A stretch of DNA of 64,000 bases, from assembly GCF_000447295.1 (NCBI RefSeq), contig NZ_KE650771.1, positions 3,840,403 to 3,904,402 of the forward strand, in the 5' to 3' direction. The notes beneath the pieces are model-generated. The model was not told where the DNA came from, searched no databases, and was given only the letters and a program-made list of their open reading frames with translations. Shown here piece after piece: positions 1-7,597 of the stretch. Source of the stretch: Fischerella sp. PCC 9431 (lineage in GTDB: Bacteria; Cyanobacteriota; Cyanobacteriia; Cyanobacteriales; Nostocaceae). The stretch's first letter is position 1, and each line of letters starts with the position of its first letter. The translations under genes and the position numbers were made by a program.

Positions 1-3000
1 CAGTTAGAGGAAGCAGCACCACTTGCCGCAGGATTGGTAGAAAAAGTTACTAATCCCCGCGCTGTGATGCGAGAGATTTTAAGTTGGAGTGGGGGACAGC
101 CGTTTTTGACGCAGAAGTTGTGTCAACTGGTTATGAACCTCACCCCAACCCCTCTCCTTGGTAAGGAGAGGGGCGATGCAGGCGGCGAGGGGTTGTATAT
201 TGAGGAGTTGGTAAAGTCCTGTGTGATTGAAAATTGGGAATTTCGGGATGAACCGGAGCATTTGCGGACGATTCGGGACAGGATACTCAGGAATGAGAAG
301 AAGGCTAGCAGGTGGTTAGGATTATACCAGCAGATTTTGAGATCCCCCCAAACCCCCCTTGAAAAGGGGGGCTTAGATGCTGATAATAGCCTTGAACATA
401 CGGAGTTGCGGCTGACGGGGTTGGTGGTGGAACGGGAGGGGAAGTTAAAAGTATACAATCGTGTTTACGAGGCTATATTTAATCAGGACTGGGTGACAAA
501 AGCCTTAGCAGATTTACGCCCCTACGCCGAAGCATTGGAAGCATGGGTGAGTAGCAACAAAGAAGAATCTTGGTTATTGCGGGGACAGGCGTTGCGGGAT
601 GTGCAAGCTTGGGCGACGGGCAAAAGTTTAAGTGATGTGGATTATCAGTTTTTGGCAGCTAGCCAAGAGTTGGATCAGCGAGAGATGCAAACTGCTTTGG
701 CAGCAGAAAGAGAAGCCAAGCAGATTGTAGAAGCAGCGCAACAAAAAGCAGAAGTAGCTTTAGAGGAAGAAAGACAAGCAAAAAAGAAAACCCGGCGACA
801 AACTTACATAGGGGCTGCGATTTTGGGAGTGTCGCTGCTGGGGGCGATGGTAGTAGCGGGAATGGTAGAACAAGGTAGACAAAGGGCTTTTACTGTTAGC
901 GAAGTGGAAAGAGAGGGTAACTATGCCCTGGAACAGTTTAAGTCAAAGCAAGCTGAAAGTTTAGTGATGGCGATGCAGGCGGGACAAACTCTCAAGGGGT
1001 TAGTCAAGCCAAAGCATTCGATAGTTGATTACCCAGCCTTGAGTCCCATACTCAGCATCCAAGAAATGTTGGCAGAGATGCAAGAAATAAATACTTTAGA
1101 AGGACATTCTCAACCTGTTTGGGAAGTGGCATATAGCAATGATGGCAAAACTCTGGCTTCTGCTAGTAGAGACAACACAATCAAAATCTGGGACAGCAGT
1201 ACGGGAAAACTGATTCGCACCCTCACTGGACATTCTGATGGTGTTACTGATGTGGCATTTAGCAGTGATGGCAAAACTCTGGCTTCTGCTAGTCAGGACA
1301 AGACGATTAAAATCTGGGACAGCAGTACGGGAAAACTGATTCACACCCTCACTGGACATTCTGATGGTGTTTATGGCGTGGCATTTAGCAGTGATGGCAA
1401 AATCCTCGCTTCTGCTAGTGAGGACGAGACGATCAAAATCTGGGACAGCAGTACGGGAAAACTGATTCGCACCCTCACCGGACATTCTGATGGTGTTTAT
1501 GGCGTGGCATTTAGCAGTGATGGCAAAACCCTCGCTTCTGCTAGTTATGACAACACAATCAAAATCTGGGACAGCAGTACGGAAAAACTGATTCACACTC
1601 TTACCGGACATTCTAATGGTGTTTATGGCGTGGCATTTAGCAGTGATGGCAAAACCCTTGCTTCTGCTAGTTGGGACAAGACAATCAAAATCTGGGACAG
1701 CAGCACGGGTAAACTCATTCGCACTCTCATAGGACATTCCTCTGGTGTCATTGGCGTGGCATTTAGCAGTGATAGCAAAACCCTCGCTTCTGCTAGTGAG
1801 GACAAGACGATCAAAATCTGGGACAGCAGCACAGGTAAAGTGATTCGCACCCTCACCGGACATTCCGACTGGGTTTTGGGCCTGGCATATAGCAGTGATG
1901 GTAAAACCCTCGCTTCTGCTAGTGGCGACAGCACGATCAAAATCTGGGACAGTAGCACGGGTAAATTAATTCACACCTTCATAGGACATTCCGATCTTGT
2001 CTTAGGCGTGGCATATAGCAGTGATGGCAAAACTCTGGCTTCTACTAGTTACGACAAGACAATCAAAATCTGGGATAGCAGCACGGGTAAACTGATTCGC
2101 ACTCTCACAGGACATTCCGATGTTGTTACTGACGTGGCATTTAGCAGTGATGGCAAAACGCTGGCTTCTGCAAGTGACGACAAGACAATCAAAATCTGGG
2201 ACAGCAGCACGGGAAAAATGATGCGCACTCTCACCGGACATTCCGATTCTGTCAGTGGCGTGGCATTTAGCAATGATGGCAAAACCCTCGCTTCTGCAAG
2301 TTCGGACAAGACAATCAAAATTTGGGACAGTAGTACGGGAAAAATGATTCGCACTCTCACCGGACATTCCAATTCTGTCTGGGGCGTGGCATTTAGCAGT
2401 GATGGCAAAACGCTGGCTTCTGCAAGTTCGGACAAGACAATCAACATCTGGGACAGCAGCACGGGAAAACTGATTCGCACCCTCACCGGACATTCTGATG
2501 GTGTTACTGACGTGGCATTTAGCAGTGATGGCAAAACTCTGGCTTCTACTAGTTACGACAAGACAATCAAAATCTGGGATAGCAGCATGGGTAAAGAGAT
2601 TCGCACTCTCACCGGACATTCCAATTATGTCATTGGCGTGGCATATAGCAGTGATGACAAAATCCTCGCTTCTGCTAGTAGAGACAACACAATCAAAATC
2701 TGGGACAGCAGTACGGGAAAACTGATTCGCACCCTCACCGGACATTCTGATGGTGTTACTGACGTGGCATTTAGCAGTGATGGCAAAACCCTCGCTTCTG
2801 CTAGTTGGGACAAGACGATCAAAATCTGGTACTTCGATTTAGATGATTTACTGGTACGGGGCTGTCAAAGGCTGAAAGTTTATTTAATTGCCCATCCAGA
2901 GGCTTTAGAAAAATTAGAAGTTTGCCAAAAGCCAGAGATGTTGTTAGCAGCAGCGCCAGTAATGGTGACAGCAGCAGAAAAGGCAGCGAATCAAGGCAAC

Positions 3001-4155
3001 TTTGACGAGGCGCTGGCTAAGTTCAAAACAGCGAAAAAATGGGACGCTAAGTTAGAGATTAATCCAGAAGCAAAAGTTGAATCTCTACGTTTGGCTTTTG
3101 CAGGTAGAGAGTTAGCAGACAAAGGTAATTTTGATGGTGTAGTTGCCAAGTTTCAACAAGCAAAGCAACAAGATGCTCAAGTTGACCTCGATCCAGATAC
3201 TGATGGTGTGCAGAATGATGCTGAAAAGTTTGCCAAACAATTTGTCAGTCAAGCCTTAGTGAAGCAAGGCAGGGAAATAGCAGACAAAGGTGATATTGAT
3301 GGTGCAGTTGCCAAGTTTAAACAAGCACAAAAATTTGACCCCAAAGTTGACCTCAACACAGATACTGATGCTGTACAAACTAACTCAGAAACAGTTGCAA
3401 AACAACTCGTCAGCAAAGGATTAGTTAGTCAAGCCAAAATCATAGCCGCACAAGGTAAGGTTGCCGATGTCGTCGCTAAGTTTAAACAAGCACAAAAATT
3501 TGACCCCAAAGTTGACCTCGACACAGATACTGATGATGTACAAACTAACTCAGAAACAGTTGCAAAACAACTCGTCAGCAAAGGATTAATTGATCAAGCC
3601 ACAGCCCTAGCCAAACAAGGAGATATTGCAGAAGCAGTTGCTAATTTTAAACAAGCACAGCAAATCGACACTAAAGCTGATTTTGATCCAGATACCGATG
3701 GTGTACAAAATAATCCCGAAAAAGTAGCCAAAGACTTGTTTGTCGCAGGTTTAATTACTCAAGCCGAAGACCATTTAAAGCGAGATGAATATAACAAAGT
3801 GGTTGTAGTTTATCAAAAGATTGAACAGCTACAGCCAACAAAAGAAGTGTTAGCAAAAGCTTGGAACAGCCTGTGTAGGCAAGGTAGCTTGCAAGGTTAT
3901 GTGAGTAATGTAGTTAATGATGCCTGTGAAAAAGCTGTAAAACTCGCTCCTAATGATGGATATATCCGTGACAGTCGAGGTTTGGCAAGGGTGCTAGTTG
4001 GTAATTATGTGGGGGCAATTGAAGATTTTGAAGTATACATTCAATGGACTAAAAATGCTCGGAGAAAGAAACAACGGGAAGGTTGGGTGAAGGATTTGCA
4101 GGCTGGGAAGAATCCGTTGACTTGGGAGGAGTTGAAGGAGTTGGGGGCGGAGTGA
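1..4155 (+). CDS. AAA-like / WD40 / TPR-like repeat protein, 5' end outside window
   Basis: The reading frame is open to the first base, so the N-terminus lies upstream. What remains shows, in order: the end of an AAA-like NTPase region (SWSGGQPFLTQKLC, typical of cyanobacterial WD40-AAA fusions); a charged coiled segment; one membrane segment near nt 801-865; fourteen 42-residue WD40 blades (nt 1087-2831), each with GHS...DGK.LASAS.D.TIKIWD; the DLDDLLVRGC linker that usually closes such propellers; and about five 48-residue TPR-like repeats carrying a DTD..Q motif, then a final TPR. Fourteen blades suit two seven-bladed propellers. Such proteins are thought to be NTPase-driven scaffolds or sensors, but the partner cannot be read from sequence. 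The AAA end carries two in-frame insertions of dispersed palindromic DNA (139-205 and 341-378). Confidence 0.9.
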   Translation, partial: QLEEAAPLAAGLVEKVTNPRAVMREILSWSGGQPFLTQKLCQLVMNLTPTPLLGKERGDAGGEGLYIEELVKSCVIENWEFRDEPEHLRTIRDRILRNEKKASRWLGLYQQILRSPQTPLEKGGLDADNSLEHTELRLTGLVVEREGKLKVYNRVYEAIFNQDWVTKALADLRPYAEALEAWVSSNKEESWLLRGQALRDVQAWATGKSLSDVDYQFLAASQELDQREMQTALAAEREAKQIVEAAQQKAEVALEEERQAKKKTRRQTYIGAAILGVSLLGAMVVAGMVEQGRQRAFTVSEVEREGNYALEQFKSKQAESLVMAMQAGQTLKGLVKPKHSIVDYPALSPILSIQEMLAEMQEINTLEGHSQPVWEVAYSNDGKTLASASRDNTIKIWDSSTGKLIRTLTGHSDGVTDVAFSSDGKTLASASQDKTIKIWDSSTGKLIHTLTGHSDGVYGVAFSSDGKILASASEDETIKIWDSSTGKLIRTLTGHSDGVYGVAFSSDGKTLASASYDNTIKIWDSSTEKLIHTLTGHSNGVYGVAFSSDGKTLASASWDKTIKIWDSSTGKLIRTLIGHSSGVIGVAFSSDSKTLASASEDKTIKIWDSSTGKVIRTLTGHSDWVLGLAYSSDGKTLASASGDSTIKIWDSSTGKLIHTFIGHSDLVLGVAYSSDGKTLASTSYDKTIKIWDSSTGKLIRTLTGHSDVVTDVAFSSDGKTLASASDDKTIKIWDSSTGKMMRTLTGHSDSVSGVAFSNDGKTLASASSDKTIKIWDSSTGKMIRTLTGHSNSVWGVAFSSDGKTLASASSDKTINIWDSSTGKLIRTLTGHSDGVTDVAFSSDGKTLASTSYDKTIKIWDSSMGKEIRTLTGHSNYVIGVAYSSDDKILASASRDNTIKIWDSSTGKLIRTLTGHSDGVTDVAFSSDGKTLASASWDKTIKIWYFDLDDLLVRGCQRLKVYLIAHPEALEKLEVCQKPEMLLAAAPVMVTAAEKAANQGNFDEALAKFKTAKKWDAKLEINPEAKVESLRLAFAGRELADKGNFDGVVAKFQQAKQQDAQVDLDPDTDGVQNDAEKFAKQFVSQALVKQGREIADKGDIDGAVAKFKQAQKFDPKVDLNTDTDAVQTNSETVAKQLVSKGLVSQAKIIAAQGKVADVVAKFKQAQKFDPKVDLDTDTDDVQTNSETVAKQLVSKGLIDQATALAKQGDIAEAVANFKQAQQIDTKADFDPDTDGVQNNPEKVAKDLFVAGLITQAEDHLKRDEYNKVVVVYQKIEQLQPTKEVLAKAWNSLCRQGSLQGYVSNVVNDACEKAVKLAPNDGYIRDSRGLARVLVGNYVGAIEDFEVYIQWTKNARRKKQREGWVKDLQAGKNPLTWEELKELGAE
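139..205. repeat. dispersed palindromic repeat inserted in frame in the WD40 gene
   Basis: CCCCTCTCCTT (149-159) is followed by a 3-base loop and its exact complement (163-173); flanking C-rich and G-rich runs extend the element. It adds the low-complexity stretch LTPTPLLGKERG to the protein without breaking the frame. This kind of palindrome is common between genes in Nostocales. Confidence 0.75.
341..378. repeat. second dispersed palindromic repeat, in frame
   Basis: CCCCCCTT (353-360) and AAGGGGGG (364-371) form a perfect 8-bp stem with a 3-base loop. It is read through as SPQTPLEKGG in the AAA-like region. It belongs to a different family from the element at 149-173. Confidence 0.7.
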
Positions 4156-4220
4156 GGAGACGCGGGGACGCGGGGATGGGGAGACGCGGAGATGTGGGGA
4201 TGAGGGGGTGTATGTGGCGG

Positions 4221-4551
4221 TGCGATCGCATTCTGATCATAAAACGAGCGATCGCACTCTCACGAAAAAACGAGCGATCGCACTTATAACGTTTCTAGTT
4301 CTCGGCTTGATCATTGGAGTTCTAAACTCGGATGTTGAAGCTTTGAACTCAAAGTTTCTTGTTTCAACTCAGGACTTTGTTGGGTAACGATATCTTGCAC
4401 CAACCCTATATCCCGCCTCAGAATTAATTCTGAGGCTAATAGCATAAGTCCGTTAAAACGGACTTAAACATTGTCCTAGTCAGATTTATCTGACTTTAGC
4501 TATTAGCCAATAAATTTATTTATTGGCGGGATATGGGGTTGATGCAAGATA
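4221..4551 (+). repeat. long direct repeat, copy 1 (left of the toxin-antitoxin pair)
   Basis: This stretch fills most of the gap after the WD40 gene. It runs from a HIP1-rich part (TGCGATCGCA, TCTGATCATAAAACGAG) through GGAGTTCTAAACTCGGATG to a 161-bp element with inverted ends. The same series of words returns in the same orientation at 5309-5789, on the other side of the Doc module. Confidence 0.85.
4391..4551. mobile_element. 161-bp MITE-like element with 27-bp inverted ends, copy 1
   Basis: The left end (4391-4417, TATCTTGCAC...TCCCGCC) and right end (4525-4551) are inverted repeats with two mismatches over 27 bp. Inside are several nested palindromes: TCAGAATTAATTCTGA, GGCTAATAGC with GCTATTAGCC, AAGTCCGTTAAAACGGACTT, CAGATTTATCTG. 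It has no coding capacity. A second copy lies at 5621-5789. Confidence 0.75.
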
Positions 4552-4647
4552 TGATTGAAGGTGATCGCACTCTCACTACAAACCAAGCGATCGCATTGCA
4601 ATACTTCCAATGCTAAATTGATTCTATCTTCATGCTTTGCTCTAACT

Positions 4648-4845
4648 ATGAACAGCATTACTATTCAAATTCCCGATCAAGACTTGGAAAAACTGCAAGC
4701 AACAGCCTCTCGTCTTGGTATATCAATAGAAGAATTAGTGCTAATGGGTGTTGAAAAGTTGCTGAAACAATCAGACGCATCCTTTCAAGATGCGATGGAT
4801 TATGTACTCAAAAAAAATAGCGAACTTTACAAACGCTTGGCGTGA
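4648..4845 (+). CDS. small antitoxin-like protein (65 aa), partner of a Doc toxin
   Basis: The predicted protein begins MNSITIQIPDQDLEKLQ, a beta-strand followed by helices (A.RLGISIEELVLMGVEKLL) as in short ribbon-helix-helix-type antitoxins; the C-terminal helix (DAMDYVLKKNSELYKRLA) is the usual toxin-binding part. The ATG at 4648 is preferred over upstream in-frame starts because the protein then begins at the recognisable fold, and the upstream extension is repeat-derived. Its stop overlaps the toxin start in TGATG, implying translational coupling. In known modules of this kind the antitoxin neutralises the toxin and represses the operon; that is inferred from the family and the gene order. 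It is not a typical Phd. Confidence 0.75.
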   Translation: MNSITIQIPDQDLEKLQATASRLGISIEELVLMGVEKLLKQSDASFQDAMDYVLKKNSELYKRLA

Positions 4846-5243
4846 TGCGTTATCTCACTTTAGAAGAGATTTTAGAACTTTATCAACGCATCATTGAGCA
4901 ATCTGGTGGTTCGGCGGGTATTTCCAATCTTAATGGATTGGAGTCAGCCATAGCTCAACCACAAATGACATTTGCTGGAGAGGAACTTTACCCAAGTATT
5001 GTTGAAAAGGCTGTAGCACTTGGTTTTTCGCTAATTAAAAATCATCCTTTTATAGATGGTAATAAACGCATCGGTCACGCTGCAATGGAAGTTTTCTTGG
5101 TGTTAAATGGTTTGGAAATCAATGCAGCAGTCGATGAACAAGAACAAGTAATTTTAAAAGTAGCATCAGGTGAATTAGGACGAGAAGAATTTATTGAATG
5201 GCTTCGCAAGCATATAGCAGTCAAGCAGAGTTTTCAGGAGTAA
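4845..5243 (+). CDS. doc: Doc/Fic-family toxin (death-on-curing type)
   Basis: The 132-residue protein has the Fic core HPFIDGNKR at residues 67-75, with the catalytic His67 and the anion-binding loop typical of Doc (HxFx[DA][AG]NKR), plus the N-terminal helix YLTLEEILELYQRIIEQSGG usual in Doc. Doc kinases phosphorylate EF-Tu and stop translation; that reaction is inferred from family. The start is either the ATG at 4845 or the in-frame GTG at 4842, both overlapping the antitoxin stop. The module sits between two long direct repeats, which suggests it came in, or was duplicated around, as a cassette. Confidence 0.85.
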   Translation: MRYLTLEEILELYQRIIEQSGGSAGISNLNGLESAIAQPQMTFAGEELYPSIVEKAVALGFSLIKNHPFIDGNKRIGHAAMEVFLVLNGLEINAAVDEQEQVILKVASGELGREEFIEWLRKHIAVKQSFQE

Positions 5244-5264
5244 AGACAAAGACGATCAGCTATG

Positions 5265-5311
5265 AGACTGCAATTTCAATCGCAGGCGGGTTTTTTGAAC
5301 ATTTGGGATGC
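5265..5311 (-). repeat. fragment of the 9055-9227 MITE family, inverted
   Basis: Read on the minus strand, this gives GCATCCCAAATGTTCAAAA, then GCCTGCGATTGAAAT and GCAGTCT, matching the left end of the complete element at 9055-9227 with a 2-base insertion. It begins 22 bases after the doc stop codon and abuts the second direct-repeat copy. Confidence 0.7.
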
Positions 5312-5417
5312 GATCGCACTCTGATCATAAAACGAGCGATCGCACTTATAACGTTTCTAGTTCTCGGCTTGATCATTGGAGTTCTAAACTCGGATGTTGA
5401 AGCTTTGAACTCAATGT

Positions 5418-5606
5418 TTCTCGTTCCAAGTAGGAAAGTTCTCGTTCCAAGTGAGAAATTTCTCGTTCCAAGTAGGAAAGTTCTCGTTTCAAGTGAGAAT
5501 ATTCTCGTTCCAAGTGGGAATGTTCTCGTTCCAAGTGAGAATGTTCTTGTTTTAAGTGAGAATGTTCTCGTTTCAAGTGGGAATGTTCTCGTTTCAACTC
5601 AGAACT
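5418..5606. repeat. nine-unit 21-bp tandem array inside copy 2
   Basis: The unit is TTCTCGTTCCAAGTGAGAAT plus one base, with small variations (GTAGGAAAG, GTGGGAATG). Because 21 is a multiple of three, both strands stay open: a VPSENVL heptad on plus and an SHLEREH heptad on minus. I read these as by-products of the repeat. Confidence 0.85.
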
Positions 5607-5620
5607 TTGTTGGGTAACGA

Positions 5621-5789
5621 TACTTGCACCAACCCCATATCCCGCCTCAGAATTAATTGGTGAGGCTAATAGCATAAGTTCGTTGAAACGGACTGAAATA
5701 CTGTCCTAGTGTCCTAGTCAGATTTATCTGACTTTGGCTATTAGCCAATAAATTTATTTATTGGCGGGATATAGGGTTGATGCAAGATA
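5621..5789. mobile_element. MITE-like element with inverted ends, copy 2
   Basis: Same element as 4391-4551, with inverted ends at 5621-5646 and 5763-5789 and the same internal palindromes. It carries a short internal duplication (GTCCTAGTGTCCTAG) absent from copy 1. Confidence 0.7.
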
Positions 5790-5926
5790 GGATGTAACGC
5801 TTGCGCTTAACCCAGCCTACTTTTCTGTTTTGCTACTTAACTTAATCGGATCGAGCGATCGCACTCTGATCATAAAACGAGCTATTAGACTACACAATCA
5901 ACTTCAGTTAAACAAAACTTGTGATG

Positions 5927-6020
5927 TTTGTAACAAATATCTTCCCATGAATAAACAACATTAAGACGTTCGTCACAAATACCTTAATGTTCTCTATGAA
6001 TGGGTTTATTGGTAACAAAA
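5927..6020. repeat. long imperfect inverted repeat upstream of the Rieske gene
   Basis: Arms of about 38 bases read ...CCCATGAATAAACAACATTAAG (with the rest of the left arm before it) and, inverted, CCCATTCATAGAGAACATTAAG; the core pair is ACATTAAG (5958-5965) with CTTAATGT (5983-5990), and the outer part TTGTAAC pairs with GTAACAA. The rest of 5790-6172 shows no gene. It could be a MITE remnant or a leader structure for the gene at 6173. Confidence 0.45.
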
Positions 6021-6172
6021 GTTTTGAGTGCGGTGGTATGCTAGAGGTATACAGTCCTACAAGAATATGTAGAGGCGTTCTCATCAGAAAACAAGCGATA
6101 TATTCAATATAATCTCGTAAATGTTAAGAATATTTTGTTATATAAACTATCTAGCAATACAACGAGGAAAAT

Positions 6173-7531
6173 ATGACAATTACTCCTAATAAACCAGAGA
6201 CAGAACTAGCTATTAATAGTTCACCCATACCAGCAAATGATCAAGAATTTGATTGGAGAAATTGTTGGTATCCGGTGAGTTTTATTCAAGATTTACCAAA
6301 AGATAAACCTTACAAATTTTCTCTGTATGATGAACCGTTGGTATTATTTAAAAACAAAGATGGCAAGTTAGGGTGCATAGTAGATCGTTGTTCTCACCGT
6401 GCTGCTAGACTTTCCGATGGACATATTTTTGATGGGAAAATTGAGTGTCTGTATCACGGCTGGCAATTTGGTATTGATGGTGAATGTCTTCATATTCCTC
6501 AGTTACCAAAAGAAGCAAAAATACCAATTAATTCCTGTATAAAATCTTATTTAGTTGTAGAACGTCAAAAGATTGTTTGGATGTGGGCTGGACAACCAGA
6601 AGCGGCTGACGAAACACTCATTCCAACTATTCCGCAGTTAGATGATCCAAAATTTGTGACTATGGATTTAATGTCTGACCGCCCTTATGACCAAACTTAT
6701 TGTATAGAAAATATTCTTGATCCGGCTCATATTCCTATTAGTCACCACGGTTCTGACAGTCATCGAAAAAATGCTCAACCCCTAGAAATTCAAGTTCTCG
6801 AAACTTCTATAAATAGAATTCGAGGTCGCTCTAGAAACACAAGAATACCAAATGCAAATTGGCTAGATCTTGATTTTGTTGCTCCCAATTTAGTTCTCTT
6901 TCGATTGTGTGACTTTCCCAAATCAGGTTCCGAATTGGGATTAGCTCATTATTCTATTCCTTTGGGTAAGGGTCGATGCCGTGTCATGGCAAGATTTTAT
7001 CAGAACTTTTCGACTTGGAAAATCAAACTCAAGCCCCGTTGGTTTGCTCATTTCTATCGCAATCGAACATTAGAAGAAGATTTATTACTAATTCAGGGAG
7101 CGCAGGAAGAAATTGAGCGTTTAGGACAAAACCTCAAAGAAGTTTATTTACCACTTAAAACTTCGGATACATTAGTAGTTGAATATCGAAAATGGCTAGA
7201 TAAATTTGGATCTTCTTTACCTTTTTATCAAGGTTATGAAACATCAAAACTACCTGAAAAAACTAGTGATGTTCCAGAAAATACAGTCTCCGTAGACCGA
7301 TTTTCTCGCCATACTCAAATCTGTAGTTCCTGTAATCGAGCTTATCAAATAACAAATTTGCTCAAACAAACTTTAATTGGAATTGCGATCGCCCTCGCAG
7401 CTTTAGCGATACTCGTCGATCATTCCTGGATTTCTCCTGCTGCTGTTTCGGGTTCTTTATTAGCTGTAGCTTTAGCATTTTTAGCAGAGAAAGTGAAAAC
7501 AAAATTTGAGCGTTTATATACTCGTTCCTAA
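6173..7531 (+). CDS. Rieske [2Fe-2S] oxygenase of the PaO / Tic55 / Lls1 type
   Basis: The 452-residue protein has a Rieske centre (C73-S-H75 and C92-x2-H95 in CLYHGW), a mononuclear iron site in the D-x2-H-x4-H pattern (D183, H186, H191 in DPAHIPISHH), a late CxxC (C384-S-S-C387) typical of PaO, Tic55 and related plant and cyanobacterial enzymes, and two hydrophobic C-terminal segments for membrane attachment. Family members oxygenate tetrapyrroles (pheophorbide a, protochlorophyllide a) or act in thylakoid or envelope membranes; the substrate here is unknown. A GAGG ribosome-binding site precedes the ATG. An RCCR-like gene, the next step of the plant chlorophyll breakdown pathway, lies about 5.4 kb downstream on the other strand. 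Confidence 0.85.
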   Translation: MTITPNKPETELAINSSPIPANDQEFDWRNCWYPVSFIQDLPKDKPYKFSLYDEPLVLFKNKDGKLGCIVDRCSHRAARLSDGHIFDGKIECLYHGWQFGIDGECLHIPQLPKEAKIPINSCIKSYLVVERQKIVWMWAGQPEAADETLIPTIPQLDDPKFVTMDLMSDRPYDQTYCIENILDPAHIPISHHGSDSHRKNAQPLEIQVLETSINRIRGRSRNTRIPNANWLDLDFVAPNLVLFRLCDFPKSGSELGLAHYSIPLGKGRCRVMARFYQNFSTWKIKLKPRWFAHFYRNRTLEEDLLLIQGAQEEIERLGQNLKEVYLPLKTSDTLVVEYRKWLDKFGSSLPFYQGYETSKLPEKTSDVPENTVSVDRFSRHTQICSSCNRAYQITNLLKQTLIGIAIALAALAILVDHSWISPAAVSGSLLAVALAFLAEKVKTKFERLYTRS

Positions 7532-7538
7532 TTATTTG

Positions 7539-7572
7539 TAGGGTGTGTTGTCGCACAGCGCAACGCACCCTA
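7539..7572. terminator. hairpin between convergent genes
   Basis: TAGGGTGTGTTG (7539-7550) pairs with CAACGCACCCTA (7561-7572), with one mismatch over 12 bp. It lies 8 bases after the Rieske gene stop and 25 before the hisS 3' end. The sequence is also a common dispersed repeat in cyanobacteria, so termination is inferred from position. Confidence 0.6.
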
Positions 7573-7597
7573 ACACTAAACCTTGTTTATTTTGAAA

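Larger units (their letters stand above)
5309..5789 (+). repeat. long direct repeat, copy 2 (right of the toxin-antitoxin pair)
   Basis: It repeats 4221-4551 word for word at its start (TCTGATCATAAAACGAGCGA, GGAGTTCTAAACTCGGATG) and its end. It is about 150 bp longer because a single 21-bp unit in copy 1 has become a nine-unit array here. A third scrap of the repeat start (GCGATCGCACTCTGATCATA) lies at 5855-5883. Open frames across it are translations of the repeat, not genes. Confidence 0.85.

Noticed and set aside
1096-2822. Long open frames on the minus strand and in other frames over the WD40 repeats
   Set aside because: They mirror the 126-bp repeat of the real gene; repeated DNA keeps other frames open.
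5198-5617. 139-codon frame running from the doc end into the 21-bp array, with a membrane-like stretch
   Set aside because: Its start lies inside doc and its body is the translation of dispersed repeats; the same stretch in copy 1 is interrupted.
5373-5675. 100-codon minus-strand frame with perfect coiled-coil heptads
   Set aside because: The heptads come from the 21-bp array; no ribosome-binding site and no conserved start.
5300-5900. CRISPR-like array from regularly spaced words near 5.4 kb
   Set aside because: Units are adjacent 21-mers without unique spacers, and no cas gene is present.
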